Assembly: GCA_963542545.1 (NCBI GenBank)
Contig: CAUTWO010000002.1
Coordinates: 103,133 to 167,132 of the forward strand
From: CALISC01 sp963542545
Lineage (GTDB): Bacteria > Bacillota_I > Bacilli_A > Acholeplasmatales > Acholeplasmataceae
Reading direction: 5' to 3'
Length of the DNA stretch: 64,000 nt
Shown here: positions 36,242 to 45,742 of the stretch, one piece after another
Numbering within the stretch: position 1 is the stretch's first letter
Layout of the letters: each line of letters opens with the position of its first letter
Notes under the pieces: generated by a model
What the model was told of the DNA's origin: nothing
The model's database searches: none
What the model saw: only the letters and a program-made list of their open reading frames with translations
Translations under genes and position numbers: made by a program

Positions 36242-36877
36242 TTAAGCCTCCAAGCAAGCAAACAAAACAGTTTCTAGTTTAGCCATAGTCTCTGGTCTTT
36301 TGGAGCCAAAGTATTCGTTAATTTGACTAGACCTTGAGTCAATTAAATCAGAGACAATTTTAAAAGCTGACATGGGAATTTGTTTAATTTCGGCAATTTG
36401 TGCTAAAGAGGTTAGTTCCATGTCACAAACATAAGCACTTTCTTTACTGTCTAATGTACTAGTTACAAAACGGTCTGCTGTAAAGCAAACAACTTCTTTG
36501 AGTTCTAACGCATTTGCTAACTTTAAGTCAAAACTTGGGATAGGATCATTGAAAACCGATAAGTCAAAGTCAGAAAAAGTAGTGTGTTTTATCCGAATAA
36601 TTTCGCCTAACTTTAGTCCAAAACCACCAGCTAGACCAATGTTAATGATTTTTTTAACTGAGATTGCGTTTTGTTCAAGCACAGAAAGCGCTTCAGTTAA
36701 AGCAAAAGCAGCATTAGTTTTACCAATTCCTGTGTAAAGTAGTGCAACAGGTTTTTCGTTTAAAGTGCCTGTGTAGAGGTCAACGTCTGAAAAAAAACGT
36801 TTAGGGTCATCTAACTTATTTTTAAAGTAAGTCAGCTCCGCACACATTGCGCCAACAATTAACGTGAGTTCTTTCAA
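36242..36877 (-). CDS. mtnN: 5'-methylthioadenosine/S-adenosylhomocysteine nucleosidase
   Basis: Cleaves adenine from methylthioadenosine and S-adenosylhomocysteine, recycling products of SAM use. 211 residues. IVGAMCAELTYF (the Glu here corresponds to the catalytic region of GAMxEE), YTGIGKTNAA, NIGLAGGFG, CDMELTSLAQIA and FKIVSDLID are the family motifs in order. The start is TTG 36877, six bases after the upstream stop, so translation is probably coupled. Supplied adenine could feed apt elsewhere in the window. Confidence 0.87.
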   Translation of the reverse strand: MKELTLIVGAMCAELTYFKNKLDDPKRFFSDVDLYTGTLNEKPVALLYTGIGKTNAAFALTEALSVLEQNAISVKKIINIGLAGGFGLKLGEIIRIKHTTFSDFDLSVFNDPIPSFDLKLANALELKEVVCFTADRFVTSTLDSKESAYVCDMELTSLAQIAEIKQIPMSAFKIVSDLIDSRSSQINEYFGSKRPETMAKLETVLFACLEA

Positions 36878-36883
36878 TTTTGT

Positions 36884-37660
36884 CTAGGCTTTTGTGGTCT
36901 GAACTTCTACTTTAGTTTGACGACCTTTTCTTTGTTTTGCTCTAGTTTGAAAGTAGGTAGTAATAACGTAAGAAAGATAAGAAATAGCCGCCGCAAGGAG
37001 AGCAAAGGCAATCACCCAACGAATGATGTAGTAAATACGGGTTCCTTGGTTTTTGTGAAGTCCACCGATTAGCTCAATAATTGGGAAAGTAAAACGAGAT
37101 ACAAAAATGATACCAGAAACTATTTTTTGACCGGTTAGTACAGCCACTAGCATGGCAAGTGACAGGTAAAGTGCGTGCTCTGCTCCGCTGTAGGCCAAAA
37201 AGAAAATAGATGTGCCGATAATTGGCAGATAATGTACAAAGTGCAAACGATAAAGCACAGGGCGTTTTAGCATAAATACCAGCGCTATTAAGACAGCCAA
37301 CAGAATTGCTAAGAATACAGATATAAACATTGGATAGTGTTGTTTGAATGAAAACTGTCCGCGCATCACTAAGTTAAAGAAGGCAGCGACCTTAATTAAG
37401 TAAAAGTCTAGAAATAAAATAACTAGTCCTGCAAAAACTTTATCTGAAAAAGAAGAAAGTAGGACAGCAGTTAAAAGAAAGATTAGAGTAACGAAGCGCA
37501 CCCAACTAATCATTAGTTCACTAATTGTAAGGGCGTTGTTCTTGTATTTATTAATTGCGCCAATTAAAGCGTGAATTTCTGCAAATATAGCAAAAGCAGC
37601 CAACATAACTGCTACAACAATTGCGACTAAATTAACAACTGAATAATTTTTTTTAGTCAT
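36884..37660 (-). CDS. Multi-pass membrane protein, unknown
   Basis: 258 residues with about seven hydrophobic helices and a basic C-terminal tail (RAKQRKGRQTKVEVQTTKA). AAAGGAG precedes ATG 37660. No transporter signature is recognised. It leads the operon with mtnN and the DJ-1 protein, which may hint at a role with nucleoside or thio-compounds, but this is speculation. Confidence 0.7.
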   Translation of the reverse strand: MTKKNYSVVNLVAIVVAVMLAAFAIFAEIHALIGAINKYKNNALTISELMISWVRFVTLIFLLTAVLLSSFSDKVFAGLVILFLDFYLIKVAAFFNLVMRGQFSFKQHYPMFISVFLAILLAVLIALVFMLKRPVLYRLHFVHYLPIIGTSIFFLAYSGAEHALYLSLAMLVAVLTGQKIVSGIIFVSRFTFPIIELIGGLHKNQGTRIYYIIRWVIAFALLAAAISYLSYVITTYFQTRAKQRKGRQTKVEVQTTKA

Positions 37661-37714
37661 ATAAAACTCCTTTAATAATCAAATTAAAATGTAATTTTAT
37701 TTAGTTTTTAGTAT

Positions 37715-37751
37715 AAAAAAGTAGTCTTTTTTAAGTTAAGACTACTTTTTT
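37715..37751. terminator. Bidirectional terminator after ppdK
   Basis: AAAAAAGTAGTCTT and AAGACTACTTTTTT form a 14-base stem with a 9-base loop. It is positioned after the ppdK stop and before the promoter region of the next minus-strand gene. Confidence 0.9.
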
Positions 37752-37766
37752 AATCAAATTAGATAC

Positions 37767-40400
37767 CTATTTTCTGCGAGGATTTTTAAGTTCTGCTTGA
37801 GCAGCGGCAAGTCTTGCAACTGGAACTCTAAATGGAGAACATGAAACGTAGGTAATGCCTGCGTTGTGGAAGAACTCAACTGAAAATGGGTTTCCACCGT
37901 GTTCACCACAAACTCCAAGTTTCAGAGTTTTGTTGCTTTTTTTGCCTAACTTAGTTGCAAGTTTCACAAGTTCACCAACTCCCTCCGGGTCAATTTGTTG
38001 GAAAGGGTCAAACTCATAAATCTTGTTGTCGTAGTAAGCCGGTAAGAAGTTAGCAGCGTCGTCTCTTGAGAAACCAAAAGTTAACTGAGTTAAGTCATTG
38101 GTACCAAATGAGAAGAAGTCTGCTTCTTTTGCGATTTTGTCAGCCAAGATAGCAGCACGAGGGATTTCTATCATTGTACCAACCTTGTATTCAAGGTCAA
38201 CGCCTGCTTCTTTGATTAACTGATCTGCAACTCTGCAAACAGTTTGTTTAACAAATTGGAATTCGCGAAGTTCACCAACTAGAGGGATCATAATTTCTGG
38301 AACTAATTTCCATTCAGGGTGTTTTTTAGTTTGAGCAATATAGGCAGTAATTACCGCTTTAGTTTGCATTTCAGCAAGTTCAGGGTAGCGAACTGCTAGA
38401 CGGCAACCACGGTTACCCATCATTGGGTTTTCTTCGTGAAGAGAAGCAATTACGCTGTAAAGTTCTTTTAATTCAACTTTAAGTTCGCGCGCAAGTTCTT
38501 CAATTTCTTTAGCCTCTTTTGGAATAAACTCATGTAGAGGTGGATCTAGATAACGAATGGTCATCGCTCTACCTTCTACAGTTTCAATTAAGTCTTCGAA
38601 GTCTTTTTGTTGATATGGCAGAATACGTTCAAGTGCTACTTTTCTTTGTTCAGCAGTAGCAGATACAATAAACTCACGAATCGCTTTGATACGAGTTGAG
38701 TCAAAGAACATGTGTTCTGTACGAATTAAACCAATACCTTCGGCACCAAATAAGATAGCCTGACGTGCATCTTTTGGAGTTTCGGCGTTAGCACGCACAC
38801 CAAGGGTGCGAACTTCGTCAACCCAACCCATGAAAGTTTCAAAGTCTCCAGAGATTTCTGCAGGTACAGTTTCAATTTTTTGTAAATAAACAGAACCAGT
38901 TGAACCGTCAATACTAATGTAGTCGCCTTCTTTAACTTCTGAGCCACCTAAACGGCAAGTTCCGTCAGATAAAAATTGAAGGTCATGGCAACCTGCAACA
39001 CAAGTTTTACCCATACCACGAGCAACTACGGCTGCGTGTGAAGTCATACCACCACGAGCAGTTAAGAAACCTTCAGCAACATGCATACCTTCGATGTCTT
39101 CAGGTGAAGTTTCAAGACGAACTAGTACTGATTTTTTACCTTCTGATTTAAGGCGAAGAACTTCGGCCACAGAAAAGGCAACTTGTCCAGTTGCAGCACC
39201 AGGAGATGCAGGCAGACCTTTGCCGGCAAGTTTAGCAGTTTTTAAAGCAGCACTTGAGAAATGTGGGTGAAGGAGATTTTCAAGTTGAGCAGGTTCAACA
39301 CGAGTGATTGCTTGTTCTTTAGTGATTTTGCCTTCATTAACTAAGTCAACCGCGATTTTTAAAGCAGCAGGTGCTGTTCTTTTTCCGTTTCTAGTTTGAA
39401 GGAAGTATAGTTTTTCGTTTTCAATAGTAAACTCAATGTCTTGCATATCACGGAAGTGTTCTTCCAACAAAGCAGCCAAACGCATAAACTCAGCGTGGCA
39501 GGCAGGCATTACATCTTTTAAAGTGTCAAGGGCTTGAGGAGTGCGGATACCAGCAACTACGTCTTCACCTTGAGCGTTGATTAGGTATTCACCAAATACT
39601 TTGGCTTCACCTGTTGAAGGGTGGCGAGTAAAGGCAACACCTGTACCTGATTTATCGGAAAAGTTACCAAATACCATTGATTGAACGTTAACAGCAGTTC
39701 CCCACGATGAAGGAATGTTGTTCATTTTGCGGTAATAGTCAGCGCGTGGGTTGTTCCAAGATTTAAATACGGCACCAATTGCGCCAAATAGTTGCACAAA
39801 TGGATCAGTTGGGAACTCTTCGCCGATTTCTTTTTTGTAAAGTTCTTTAAAGCGAGCAATCATTTCGTCTAAGTCTTCTGCTGTGAAGTCTGAGTCTTGT
39901 GCTACGCCTTTTTGGGCTTTAAGTTCGTCAATAATGTTTTCAAAGTTGCGTTTTTCAACACCCATTACCACGTCTGAATACATTTGGATGAAACGACGGT
40001 ATGAGTCGTTGGCAAAACGACGGTTACCAGTAATTTGGCTAAGTCCATCAACTACGTTAGGATTTAGACCTAAGTTTAAGATTGTGTCCATCATACCTGG
40101 CATTGATACTCTGGCACCACTTCTTACAGAAACTAAAAGCGGATTTTTTGGATCTCCGAATTTTTTACCTGTTAATTTTTCCAAGGCTTTAACCGCGTCT
40201 AGAATTTCTTTTTGAATTGATGTAGAAATTTGTTCGCCGTCTTTGTAGTATTTTGTACAAGCCTCGGTTGTAACTGTGAAACCTTGTGGAATTGGTAATC
40301 CAAGTTGGGTCATTTGGCCAAGGTTAGCACCTTTACCACCGCAAAGATTACGCATTGATTCGTTAGTTTCACTAAATGCATAAACATATTTTTTTGCCAT
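37767..40400 (-). CDS. ppdK: Pyruvate, phosphate dikinase
   Basis: 877 residues, normal length. It interconverts pyruvate, ATP and phosphate with PEP, AMP and PPi; in anaerobes it usually works as a PPi-linked glycolytic step. The N-terminal ATP-grasp region (LCGGKGANLGQM, VRSGARVSMPGMMDTILNLG) is followed by the phosphohistidine domain GGMTSHAAVVARGMGKTCV. The PEP-binding TIM barrel contains RTEHMFF, GNRGCRLAV, EIPRAA, FSFGTNDLTQ and GVCGEHGG. GGAG precedes ATG 40400, and a TATACT -10 (complement of 40428-40433) lies upstream. It has its own terminator. Confidence 0.97.
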   Translation of the reverse strand: MAKKYVYAFSETNESMRNLCGGKGANLGQMTQLGLPIPQGFTVTTEACTKYYKDGEQISTSIQKEILDAVKALEKLTGKKFGDPKNPLLVSVRSGARVSMPGMMDTILNLGLNPNVVDGLSQITGNRRFANDSYRRFIQMYSDVVMGVEKRNFENIIDELKAQKGVAQDSDFTAEDLDEMIARFKELYKKEIGEEFPTDPFVQLFGAIGAVFKSWNNPRADYYRKMNNIPSSWGTAVNVQSMVFGNFSDKSGTGVAFTRHPSTGEAKVFGEYLINAQGEDVVAGIRTPQALDTLKDVMPACHAEFMRLAALLEEHFRDMQDIEFTIENEKLYFLQTRNGKRTAPAALKIAVDLVNEGKITKEQAITRVEPAQLENLLHPHFSSAALKTAKLAGKGLPASPGAATGQVAFSVAEVLRLKSEGKKSVLVRLETSPEDIEGMHVAEGFLTARGGMTSHAAVVARGMGKTCVAGCHDLQFLSDGTCRLGGSEVKEGDYISIDGSTGSVYLQKIETVPAEISGDFETFMGWVDEVRTLGVRANAETPKDARQAILFGAEGIGLIRTEHMFFDSTRIKAIREFIVSATAEQRKVALERILPYQQKDFEDLIETVEGRAMTIRYLDPPLHEFIPKEAKEIEELARELKVELKELYSVIASLHEENPMMGNRGCRLAVRYPELAEMQTKAVITAYIAQTKKHPEWKLVPEIMIPLVGELREFQFVKQTVCRVADQLIKEAGVDLEYKVGTMIEIPRAAILADKIAKEADFFSFGTNDLTQLTFGFSRDDAANFLPAYYDNKIYEFDPFQQIDPEGVGELVKLATKLGKKSNKTLKLGVCGEHGGNPFSVEFFHNAGITYVSCSPFRVPVARLAAAQAELKNPRRK

Positions 40401-40482
40401 TTAAATTCTCCTTTTTCACTAATAAATAGTATAACAAAATTTAAGTTTAATTTAAAGTATAAATGAGTTAGAAAATCGTTTT

Positions 40483-41205
40483 TTAAAGTCGCATTCCGCC
40501 GTTGACGTCAATTGTTGCGCCAGTTATATAACTTGAGTCGTCGGATGCCAAAAATAGCACAACTTTTGCAACTTCTTTAGGTTCGCCTAGTCGGTTTAAC
40601 ATGGTTTGTCCTTTAAACTTTTCAAGTAGAGTATCTGGTACCGTTTTCATCATGTCAGTTAAGATAAAACCAGGAGCGACTGCGTTTACTCGGATGTTTG
40701 CACCTTTTCGTGCAAACTCTTTTGCCCAGGTCTTAGTTAAGCCAATTACTCCGGCTTTAGCAGCAGCATAGTTAGCCTGGCCAATATTGCCAAATTGCCC
40801 AACAATTGAAGTGATGTTAATAATTTGGGCTTTGCCTGTTTTTAAGAATTCAGGGATTAGTGGTTTAGTTAGATTATAAATTCCAGTTAAGTTCACAGAA
40901 ATTACTTTGTCCCAGTCTTCATCTGGCATTTTTTGAGTTAGACTGTCTTTAGTAATTCCAGCGTTATTGACAAGAATTTCCGGGATTCCGTGTTTAGCAA
41001 TAATTTCTGGCAAAAGTGACTGAATTTGCATGCGGTCAGAAACATCCAGGCAATAGCTAAATAAATTAGGATGACTGTAGGTTAAAGGATGCAGAGCAAA
41101 GCCAATAACTTTCGCACCTTCTGCTAAAAACTGAAGTGCACATTCCTTGCCAATTCCACGTCCTGCGCCAGTAATTAAAACTAATTTGTCTTTGAATCTA
41201 GTCAT
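40483..41205 (-). CDS. fabG: SDR-family 3-ketoacyl reductase (FabG/PhaB-like)
   Basis: 240 residues from ATG 41205 (AAGGAG upstream, ATGA overlap with the thiolase stop). GAGRGIG (13-19) is the NAD(P) motif. Ser133, Tyr146 and Lys150 (ITSIVGQFGNIGQANYAAAK) form the catalytic set. The NVNNAG-like LVNNAGITKD and the C-terminal VLFLASDDSSYITGATIDVNGGM are typical FabG features. Placed directly after a thiolase and near a MaoC hydratase, it more likely reduces acetoacetyl-CoA to (R)-3-hydroxybutyryl-CoA than acts in fatty-acid synthesis. That assignment is inference. Confidence 0.9.
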   Translation of the reverse strand: MTRFKDKLVLITGAGRGIGKECALQFLAEGAKVIGFALHPLTYSHPNLFSYCLDVSDRMQIQSLLPEIIAKHGIPEILVNNAGITKDSLTQKMPDEDWDKVISVNLTGIYNLTKPLIPEFLKTGKAQIINITSIVGQFGNIGQANYAAAKAGVIGLTKTWAKEFARKGANIRVNAVAPGFILTDMMKTVPDTLLEKFKGQTMLNRLGEPKEVAKVVLFLASDDSSYITGATIDVNGGMRL

Positions 41206-42416
41206 TTGTGCGCTCCTTTTCTTAAGTAAAGTGCAATTCCTTGACCGCCACCTATACAAAGCGAAGCGATTCCGGAGTTTAAATTAAAATATTCAAACTG
41301 AGTGATAAGAGATACCACAACTCTTGCACCAGACATGCCAAGTGGATGGCCAAGAGCTACTGCGCCACCGCATACATTGGTTTTTTTATTTAAAGCACTA
41401 TACGAAACATTGTATTTTTCAGATAACAACTTTAAGTTAGCAACCACGGTATGCGCAAACGCTTCATTGATTTCAAATAAATCGAGGTCTTTTAGACTAA
41501 GTTTATTGGTCTCAATTAGTTTTTGAATTGCAAAAAACGGCGCAAGTGGAAAACTTTCTGGCTCTACGCCAACTTCTGCAAAGTCCAGGATTTCTGCAAG
41601 TGGTTCTACTTCTGGGTGTTTATCTAGATAAGCACTTGAGGCCAAACAAACAAAGGCAACTCCGTCGTTTATACCAGACGCGTTTCCAGCGTTAGTAATA
41701 CCATCTTTTGAAAAAATAGAAGGTAGTTTTAAGATAGCGTCTGTATTGGTCTCTGGTCTGATGTGTTCATCATTTGCGAAACTAATTTCTGCTTTTTTTT
41801 GCTTGATTGTAACTGGGATAATTTCTGATTTAAATATAGTGTTTTGTGCTTGATAAGCCCTTTTATGAGAGTTATCTGAGTACACGGCTGCTTCTTCTTT
41901 AGTAATTTTTAAATTAGTGGCAACTTTGTCCATTAAAAGCCCCATTGGTTCTTTTAAGAAAGAGTCGGCCAGCCCATCTGACTCAATTAAATCAAGGGTT
42001 TTAAGAGGTCCGTATTTACAGCCTGTCCTTGAGTTTAAAATAGCGTGTGGCACATTTGACATAAACTCACCGCCACCAGCTACAACTAAGTCAGTTTTGC
42101 CAGAAAATATATCAAGATAAGCAGAAACAATTGCCTGCATACCAGAGCCACAGACCATGTTTACAGTAAAGGCAGTGGTTTTTGGACTAAGTCCGGTTTC
42201 CAGCGCAATTTGTCTGGCTGTGTTTTGACCGCACGCGCTTTGCATAACTTGACCAAAGACTAGTTTTTGAATTTCGGCCTTATTGATTTTGTATTTTTCA
42301 AGTAAACCAGATAATACTTGCGCACTGATTTTAGTAATACTTTGGCCGGCTAAAGTTTGGCCAAAATTACCGATTGCACTGCGCCCTTTGGCAACAATGT
42401 AGACTTTGTTTTGCAT
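41202..42416 (-). CDS. Acetyl-CoA acetyltransferase (thiolase)
   Basis: 404 residues. VCGSGMQA has the nucleophile Cys89. NAGNASGINDGVAFV, FEINEAFAHTVV and GGAVALGHPLGMSGARVV carry the remaining catalytic His and Cys region (CIGGGQGIAL). It is the biosynthetic class, expected to condense two acetyl-CoA to acetoacetyl-CoA. Its ATG directly follows the EtfA stop, and its TGA stop overlaps the FabG start, so it is translated within one tight operon. Confidence 0.94.
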   Translation of the reverse strand: MQNKVYIVAKGRSAIGNFGQTLAGQSITKISAQVLSGLLEKYKINKAEIQKLVFGQVMQSACGQNTARQIALETGLSPKTTAFTVNMVCGSGMQAIVSAYLDIFSGKTDLVVAGGGEFMSNVPHAILNSRTGCKYGPLKTLDLIESDGLADSFLKEPMGLLMDKVATNLKITKEEAAVYSDNSHKRAYQAQNTIFKSEIIPVTIKQKKAEISFANDEHIRPETNTDAILKLPSIFSKDGITNAGNASGINDGVAFVCLASSAYLDKHPEVEPLAEILDFAEVGVEPESFPLAPFFAIQKLIETNKLSLKDLDLFEINEAFAHTVVANLKLLSEKYNVSYSALNKKTNVCGGAVALGHPLGMSGARVVVSLITQFEYFNLNSGIASLCIGGGQGIALYLRKGAHK

Positions 42417-43403
42417 TTAAATCTCCTTTTTAGAAATAAGTTTGATAAACTTAGGAATTATTTCGTTTGCATCTCCAACTATCACTAAATCCGCATGTTG
42501 GTTAAGCGGAGCGCTTTCATCTATGTTAACCGAAATAATTTTTTTAGCCTTTTGAATACCAGCAAGATGTTGACTTGATCCTGAAACTCCAAAACAAATT
42601 AGTAAGTTAGGAGCAACTGCGAAGCCGGTTTGACCGATTTGTCTTTTTTTGGTAAACACAGATTTTTGCACCAATCCTCTAGTTGCACCAACTGCAACTT
42701 TTGACTGATTTAAAAAATCATCGAAGTATTTAACTGCACTTTCAGCACCGCGGCCCAAGTCAAAAATAATTTCTTTACCTTGAAATGAAAAGTTTTCTTT
42801 AGTTTTATTTAAAATCTGTTTAAAGTTAAGTTCTTTTACTTGACTTGCCTCAATTTTTGTAAGTTTCATCTCAGGGTTTGGCTTTTCTTTTAATTCAAAT
42901 AACCCTTGTCTAACTGTAGCCATTTGCACCAAAGAATTGGGATAGATAATTTCTGCGTAAATATTTCCAGAAAAAGCAGGTCTGACAGCTGTTAGTTTAA
43001 GTGAATCATCAGCCGCTTCAATTTCTAGTCCTGTGGTGTCCGCAGTTAACCCAGCTTTGAAATGAGTTGCTAAAACAGGGGCAAGGCTGCGGGTAAAAAT
43101 CCCAGATGGAAATAAAAAGATATCTGGAGTTGGTAATTTTTTAAATAAGTTAAAGATAGTTTTGCCAGTTGACTGCACATTTAAAAAGTAGTCTTTTGGC
43201 AAAACCAAGACATAAGTTTGATTAAAACCAAAGTTTTTTAGTTTTTCATTTTCTTGGCTAGGTAAATCTGAGTCTGTTAAAATCAAGGCGTTGACTACAG
43301 CTGAGTTTAAGTTTTTTTGATTGATTTCAGAAATCAGCTCAAAAGTTCCAGAAACTATTTGTTTGTGTTGATTTAAAAAACCTAAAATAAAAATATTTTT
43401 CAT
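42417..43403 (-). CDS. etfA: Electron transfer flavoprotein alpha subunit
   Basis: 328 residues. The C-terminal FAD domain is clear: GRGAESAVKYFDDFLNQSKVAVGATRGLVQ, RQIGQTGFAVAPNLLICFGVSGSSQHLAGIQKAKKIISVN, and the closing HADLVIVGDANEIIP. It pairs with the preceding EtfB to carry electrons to or from the acyl-CoA dehydrogenase. EtfAB-Bcd complexes in anaerobes can bifurcate electrons to ferredoxin; the sequence alone does not show whether this one does. Confidence 0.95.
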   Translation of the reverse strand: MKNIFILGFLNQHKQIVSGTFELISEINQKNLNSAVVNALILTDSDLPSQENEKLKNFGFNQTYVLVLPKDYFLNVQSTGKTIFNLFKKLPTPDIFLFPSGIFTRSLAPVLATHFKAGLTADTTGLEIEAADDSLKLTAVRPAFSGNIYAEIIYPNSLVQMATVRQGLFELKEKPNPEMKLTKIEASQVKELNFKQILNKTKENFSFQGKEIIFDLGRGAESAVKYFDDFLNQSKVAVGATRGLVQKSVFTKKRQIGQTGFAVAPNLLICFGVSGSSQHLAGIQKAKKIISVNIDESAPLNQHADLVIVGDANEIIPKFIKLISKKEI

Positions 43404-43417
43404 GTGCGTGTATATCC

Positions 43418-44185
43418 TTATTTTAAAAACTCTTTAAATTCCTTGGCTAAAACAGATGCAGCAGAGTCTGCGTCAACTTTAATGACTTCAGTAGATTTTT
43501 TGGGAAAAGTTTTTAAAAAAGTTTTTTTAACTCTGGTAGGAGAACCTTTTAAGCCTAGTTCAGTAATTTCTATCTTTAAGTCTTGATTAGTGTAAGTATG
43601 GATGTTTTCGTCATTTAAATTATTTAAATTAGTAAGGTCTAAAACTGGAGATGTTGCTTGTTTTGAAGTCACGGTAATTAGCGCTTTTTTAGGAATTTTT
43701 ACCTCTAAATCACCAAAATCTGAGTTTACATAAGCGTTTAGAGAACTTGCTTGTTTAGTTATATCATAGACACAAGATATCAAAGTTTCACCTAGCAGTG
43801 TAGAAACTGAAGGTCCGACCTGAGCGGTGTCTCCGTCTAGGGCTTGATAGCCTGTAAAAATGTAGGCGTAGTTTTGGGTTTTTAAAAACTCAGCTAAAAC
43901 TTTTGCAGTTGCAGCAGTGTCGGAACCTGAAAATGCAGGGTCGCTTAAAATTATTAGTTTTTTAACATTTTTATAGGCAAACACTGAAGACAGCACAGGT
44001 TTATGGAAAAGTGGGGCCATTGAAATTACTTCAATGTCTGGGTTTAATTTTTGTGCGAGTGCTATTGCTTTTAAGTCATCTGGGTTAATTATTTGTTCAC
44101 CTGAACGCACTAAAGTGTTAGTTTCCTTATTGAACTCAAACTTAGTGGTGTTGGGAACCACTTTTACTAAAACTGCTACTTTCAT
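43418..44185 (-). CDS. etfB: Electron transfer flavoprotein beta subunit
   Basis: 255 residues. N-terminal KVAVLVKVVPNT and the family block FTGYQALDGDTAQVGPSVSTLLGETLISCV (nucleotide-binding in EtfB) are diagnostic. KIPKKALITVTSKQATSPVLDL is the usual second signature. ATG 44185 overlaps the stop of the dehydrogenase by four bases; etfA follows 14 bases later. Confidence 0.95.
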   Translation of the reverse strand: MKVAVLVKVVPNTTKFEFNKETNTLVRSGEQIINPDDLKAIALAQKLNPDIEVISMAPLFHKPVLSSVFAYKNVKKLIILSDPAFSGSDTAATAKVLAEFLKTQNYAYIFTGYQALDGDTAQVGPSVSTLLGETLISCVYDITKQASSLNAYVNSDFGDLEVKIPKKALITVTSKQATSPVLDLTNLNNLNDENIHTYTNQDLKIEITELGLKGSPTRVKKTFLKTFPKKSTEVIKVDADSAASVLAKEFKEFLK

Positions 44186-45306
44186 TTCTTTAATAAGGTT
44201 TGGCCAATAATTATTTTTTGAACTTCAGAAGTTCCTTCATAAATTTCGGTAATTTTTGCGTCTCTGTATAGTCGCTCTACAATAAACGAAGTCATGTAGC
44301 CGTAACCTCCGTGGATTTGTACAGCAAAGTCAGCAGCCTCAACCGCTACTTTTGCACAATACAGTTTAGCCATCGCAGAATCTTGGATGTTTGCAGGTGT
44401 TTGGTAGGTAGAAACGGCTTCACTAAGCAGTAGTGTTGCTGCTTTTATTTTGGTTTTAAGTTCAGCATAGCAAAATTGAGTGTGTTGAAACTCTGCTAAA
44501 GTTTGGCCAAATTGACGGCGTTGATTTGAATAAGTCTCAACTTCTTTTAAAGCAGCCTTGGCAATTCCAAGGGCTTGTGCGGCAATTGAAATTCTTCCAC
44601 CGGTCAGCGTAGTTAAAGCAATTTTGTAGCCTTGGCCAAGTTGTCCAAGTAGGTTTTCTTTTGGAACTTTAACGTTTGTGAGTATAACTTCACAAGAAGA
44701 AGAAGGACGAATGCCAAGTTTACTGTCTGGTTCTCCAAAAGAAACTCCAGGCATTTCTTTTTCTACAATAAAACAAGCCATTTCTCGGCTGGGGTTATCA
44801 GAGTGTTTATTTCTTGCAAACACTAAATAAATGTCGGCGTGTGGAGCGTTGGTAATAAATAATTTTGAGCCATTTAGCAAAAAGTGGTCTGAATGCTCTT
44901 CAAAAGAAGTCTCTAAATTTGCTGGGTTTGAGCCTGCGTTAGTTTCAGTTAAAGCAAACGCACCTAGTTTGGCTTTAGTAAGTTGTGGTAGATATTTGGC
45001 TTTTTGTGCCTCTGTTCCAAACTTTAAAATCGGCGCTACGCAAAGTGATGTGTGCGCGGCTAAAATTACACCAATTGCGGCGTCTGCTTGAGACAATCTT
45101 AAAACAGTGTCAATATACAGGCTAAAGTCTAGCTCAGAACCCGAGTAGACAGCTGGAATGGTTAAACCGAACAAAGAGTTTACTTGCATGTCTTTAACTA
45201 AATCCACAGGAAAAGTCCCTTTTGTTTCAATTTCTTTTACAAAAGGCAAGACATTTAAGTCAATATACTGTTGAATTTTACTTTGAATAATTTCAGTTTT
45301 ATCCAT
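44182..45306 (-). CDS. Short-chain acyl-CoA dehydrogenase (butyryl-CoA dehydrogenase type)
   Basis: 374 residues, normal length. FAD-binding GAFALTETNAGSNPANLET and FITNAPHADIYLVFA, then LTGGRISIAAQALGIAKAALKEVETYSNQRRQFGQTL, and the C-terminal IHGGYGYMTSFIVERLYRDAKITEIYEGTSEVQKIIIG. The last carries the catalytic Glu in YEGTSE, as in short-chain enzymes. With EtfAB and thiolase next to it, reduction of crotonyl-CoA to butyryl-CoA is the likely reaction. Confidence 0.93.
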   Translation of the reverse strand: MDKTEIIQSKIQQYIDLNVLPFVKEIETKGTFPVDLVKDMQVNSLFGLTIPAVYSGSELDFSLYIDTVLRLSQADAAIGVILAAHTSLCVAPILKFGTEAQKAKYLPQLTKAKLGAFALTETNAGSNPANLETSFEEHSDHFLLNGSKLFITNAPHADIYLVFARNKHSDNPSREMACFIVEKEMPGVSFGEPDSKLGIRPSSSCEVILTNVKVPKENLLGQLGQGYKIALTTLTGGRISIAAQALGIAKAALKEVETYSNQRRQFGQTLAEFQHTQFCYAELKTKIKAATLLLSEAVSTYQTPANIQDSAMAKLYCAKVAVEAADFAVQIHGGYGYMTSFIVERLYRDAKITEIYEGTSEVQKIIIGQTLLKK

Positions 45307-45307
45307 T

Positions 45308-45721
45308 TTATTTTTCTAAATTAGGCAGATATAACTCAGCTTCACCGCGACACGCTGCCTTATTTTCTAAATTAAAGAAAGTACATAAAAAAATTACTCT
45401 ATTTTTAACTGAGTCAATGTATCTGCATTCAATTTCTAAGGTAGCTTCATCGCCGACAAAAATAGGCCTCAAAAATTCAATGTTTTGTTTTAAGTAAACC
45501 GAGCCTTCGCCTGGCCAAATTGTGCCAAAAACTCGCGAAAAATGCGAAAAAAGCAAAGCACCGTGCACAATAGGTTTCCCAAATCTAGTTTGTATGCAGT
45601 AGACAGGGTCTGTGTGCAGAGGATTTTGGTCTTTAGAGACTTCCGCAAAAGCAAGAACATCATCTACTTTAAACAAAATAGTCTCGCGATATTTTTCGCC
45701 AACCTTAATTGCTAAACTCAT
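45308..45721 (-). CDS. MaoC-like (R)-specific enoyl-CoA hydratase
   Basis: 137 residues with a hot-dog fold. DQNPLHTD holds the catalytic Asp31 and His36 of the hydratase-2 motif, followed by IVHGALLFSHFSRVFG (active-site helix) and FLRPIFVGDEATLEIE. PhaJ-like enzymes hydrate or dehydrate trans-enoyl-CoA and (R)-3-hydroxyacyl-CoA. This stereochemistry matches a FabG-type reductase in the same operon. It lies one base upstream of the dehydrogenase stop/start pair and leads the operon. Confidence 0.9.
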   Translation of the reverse strand: MSLAIKVGEKYRETILFKVDDVLAFAEVSKDQNPLHTDPVYCIQTRFGKPIVHGALLFSHFSRVFGTIWPGEGSVYLKQNIEFLRPIFVGDEATLEIECRYIDSVKNRVIFLCTFFNLENKAACRGEAELYLPNLEK

Positions 45722-45742
45722 TTAGGTAAAAAAATTTAAGAT

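Noticed and set aside
8086..42416. UGA read as tryptophan, as in Mycoplasma
   Set aside because: UGA ends ung, rsmH, the thiolase and one chromate-transporter half in tight overlaps with the next start codon, and no frame needs UGA to be read through.
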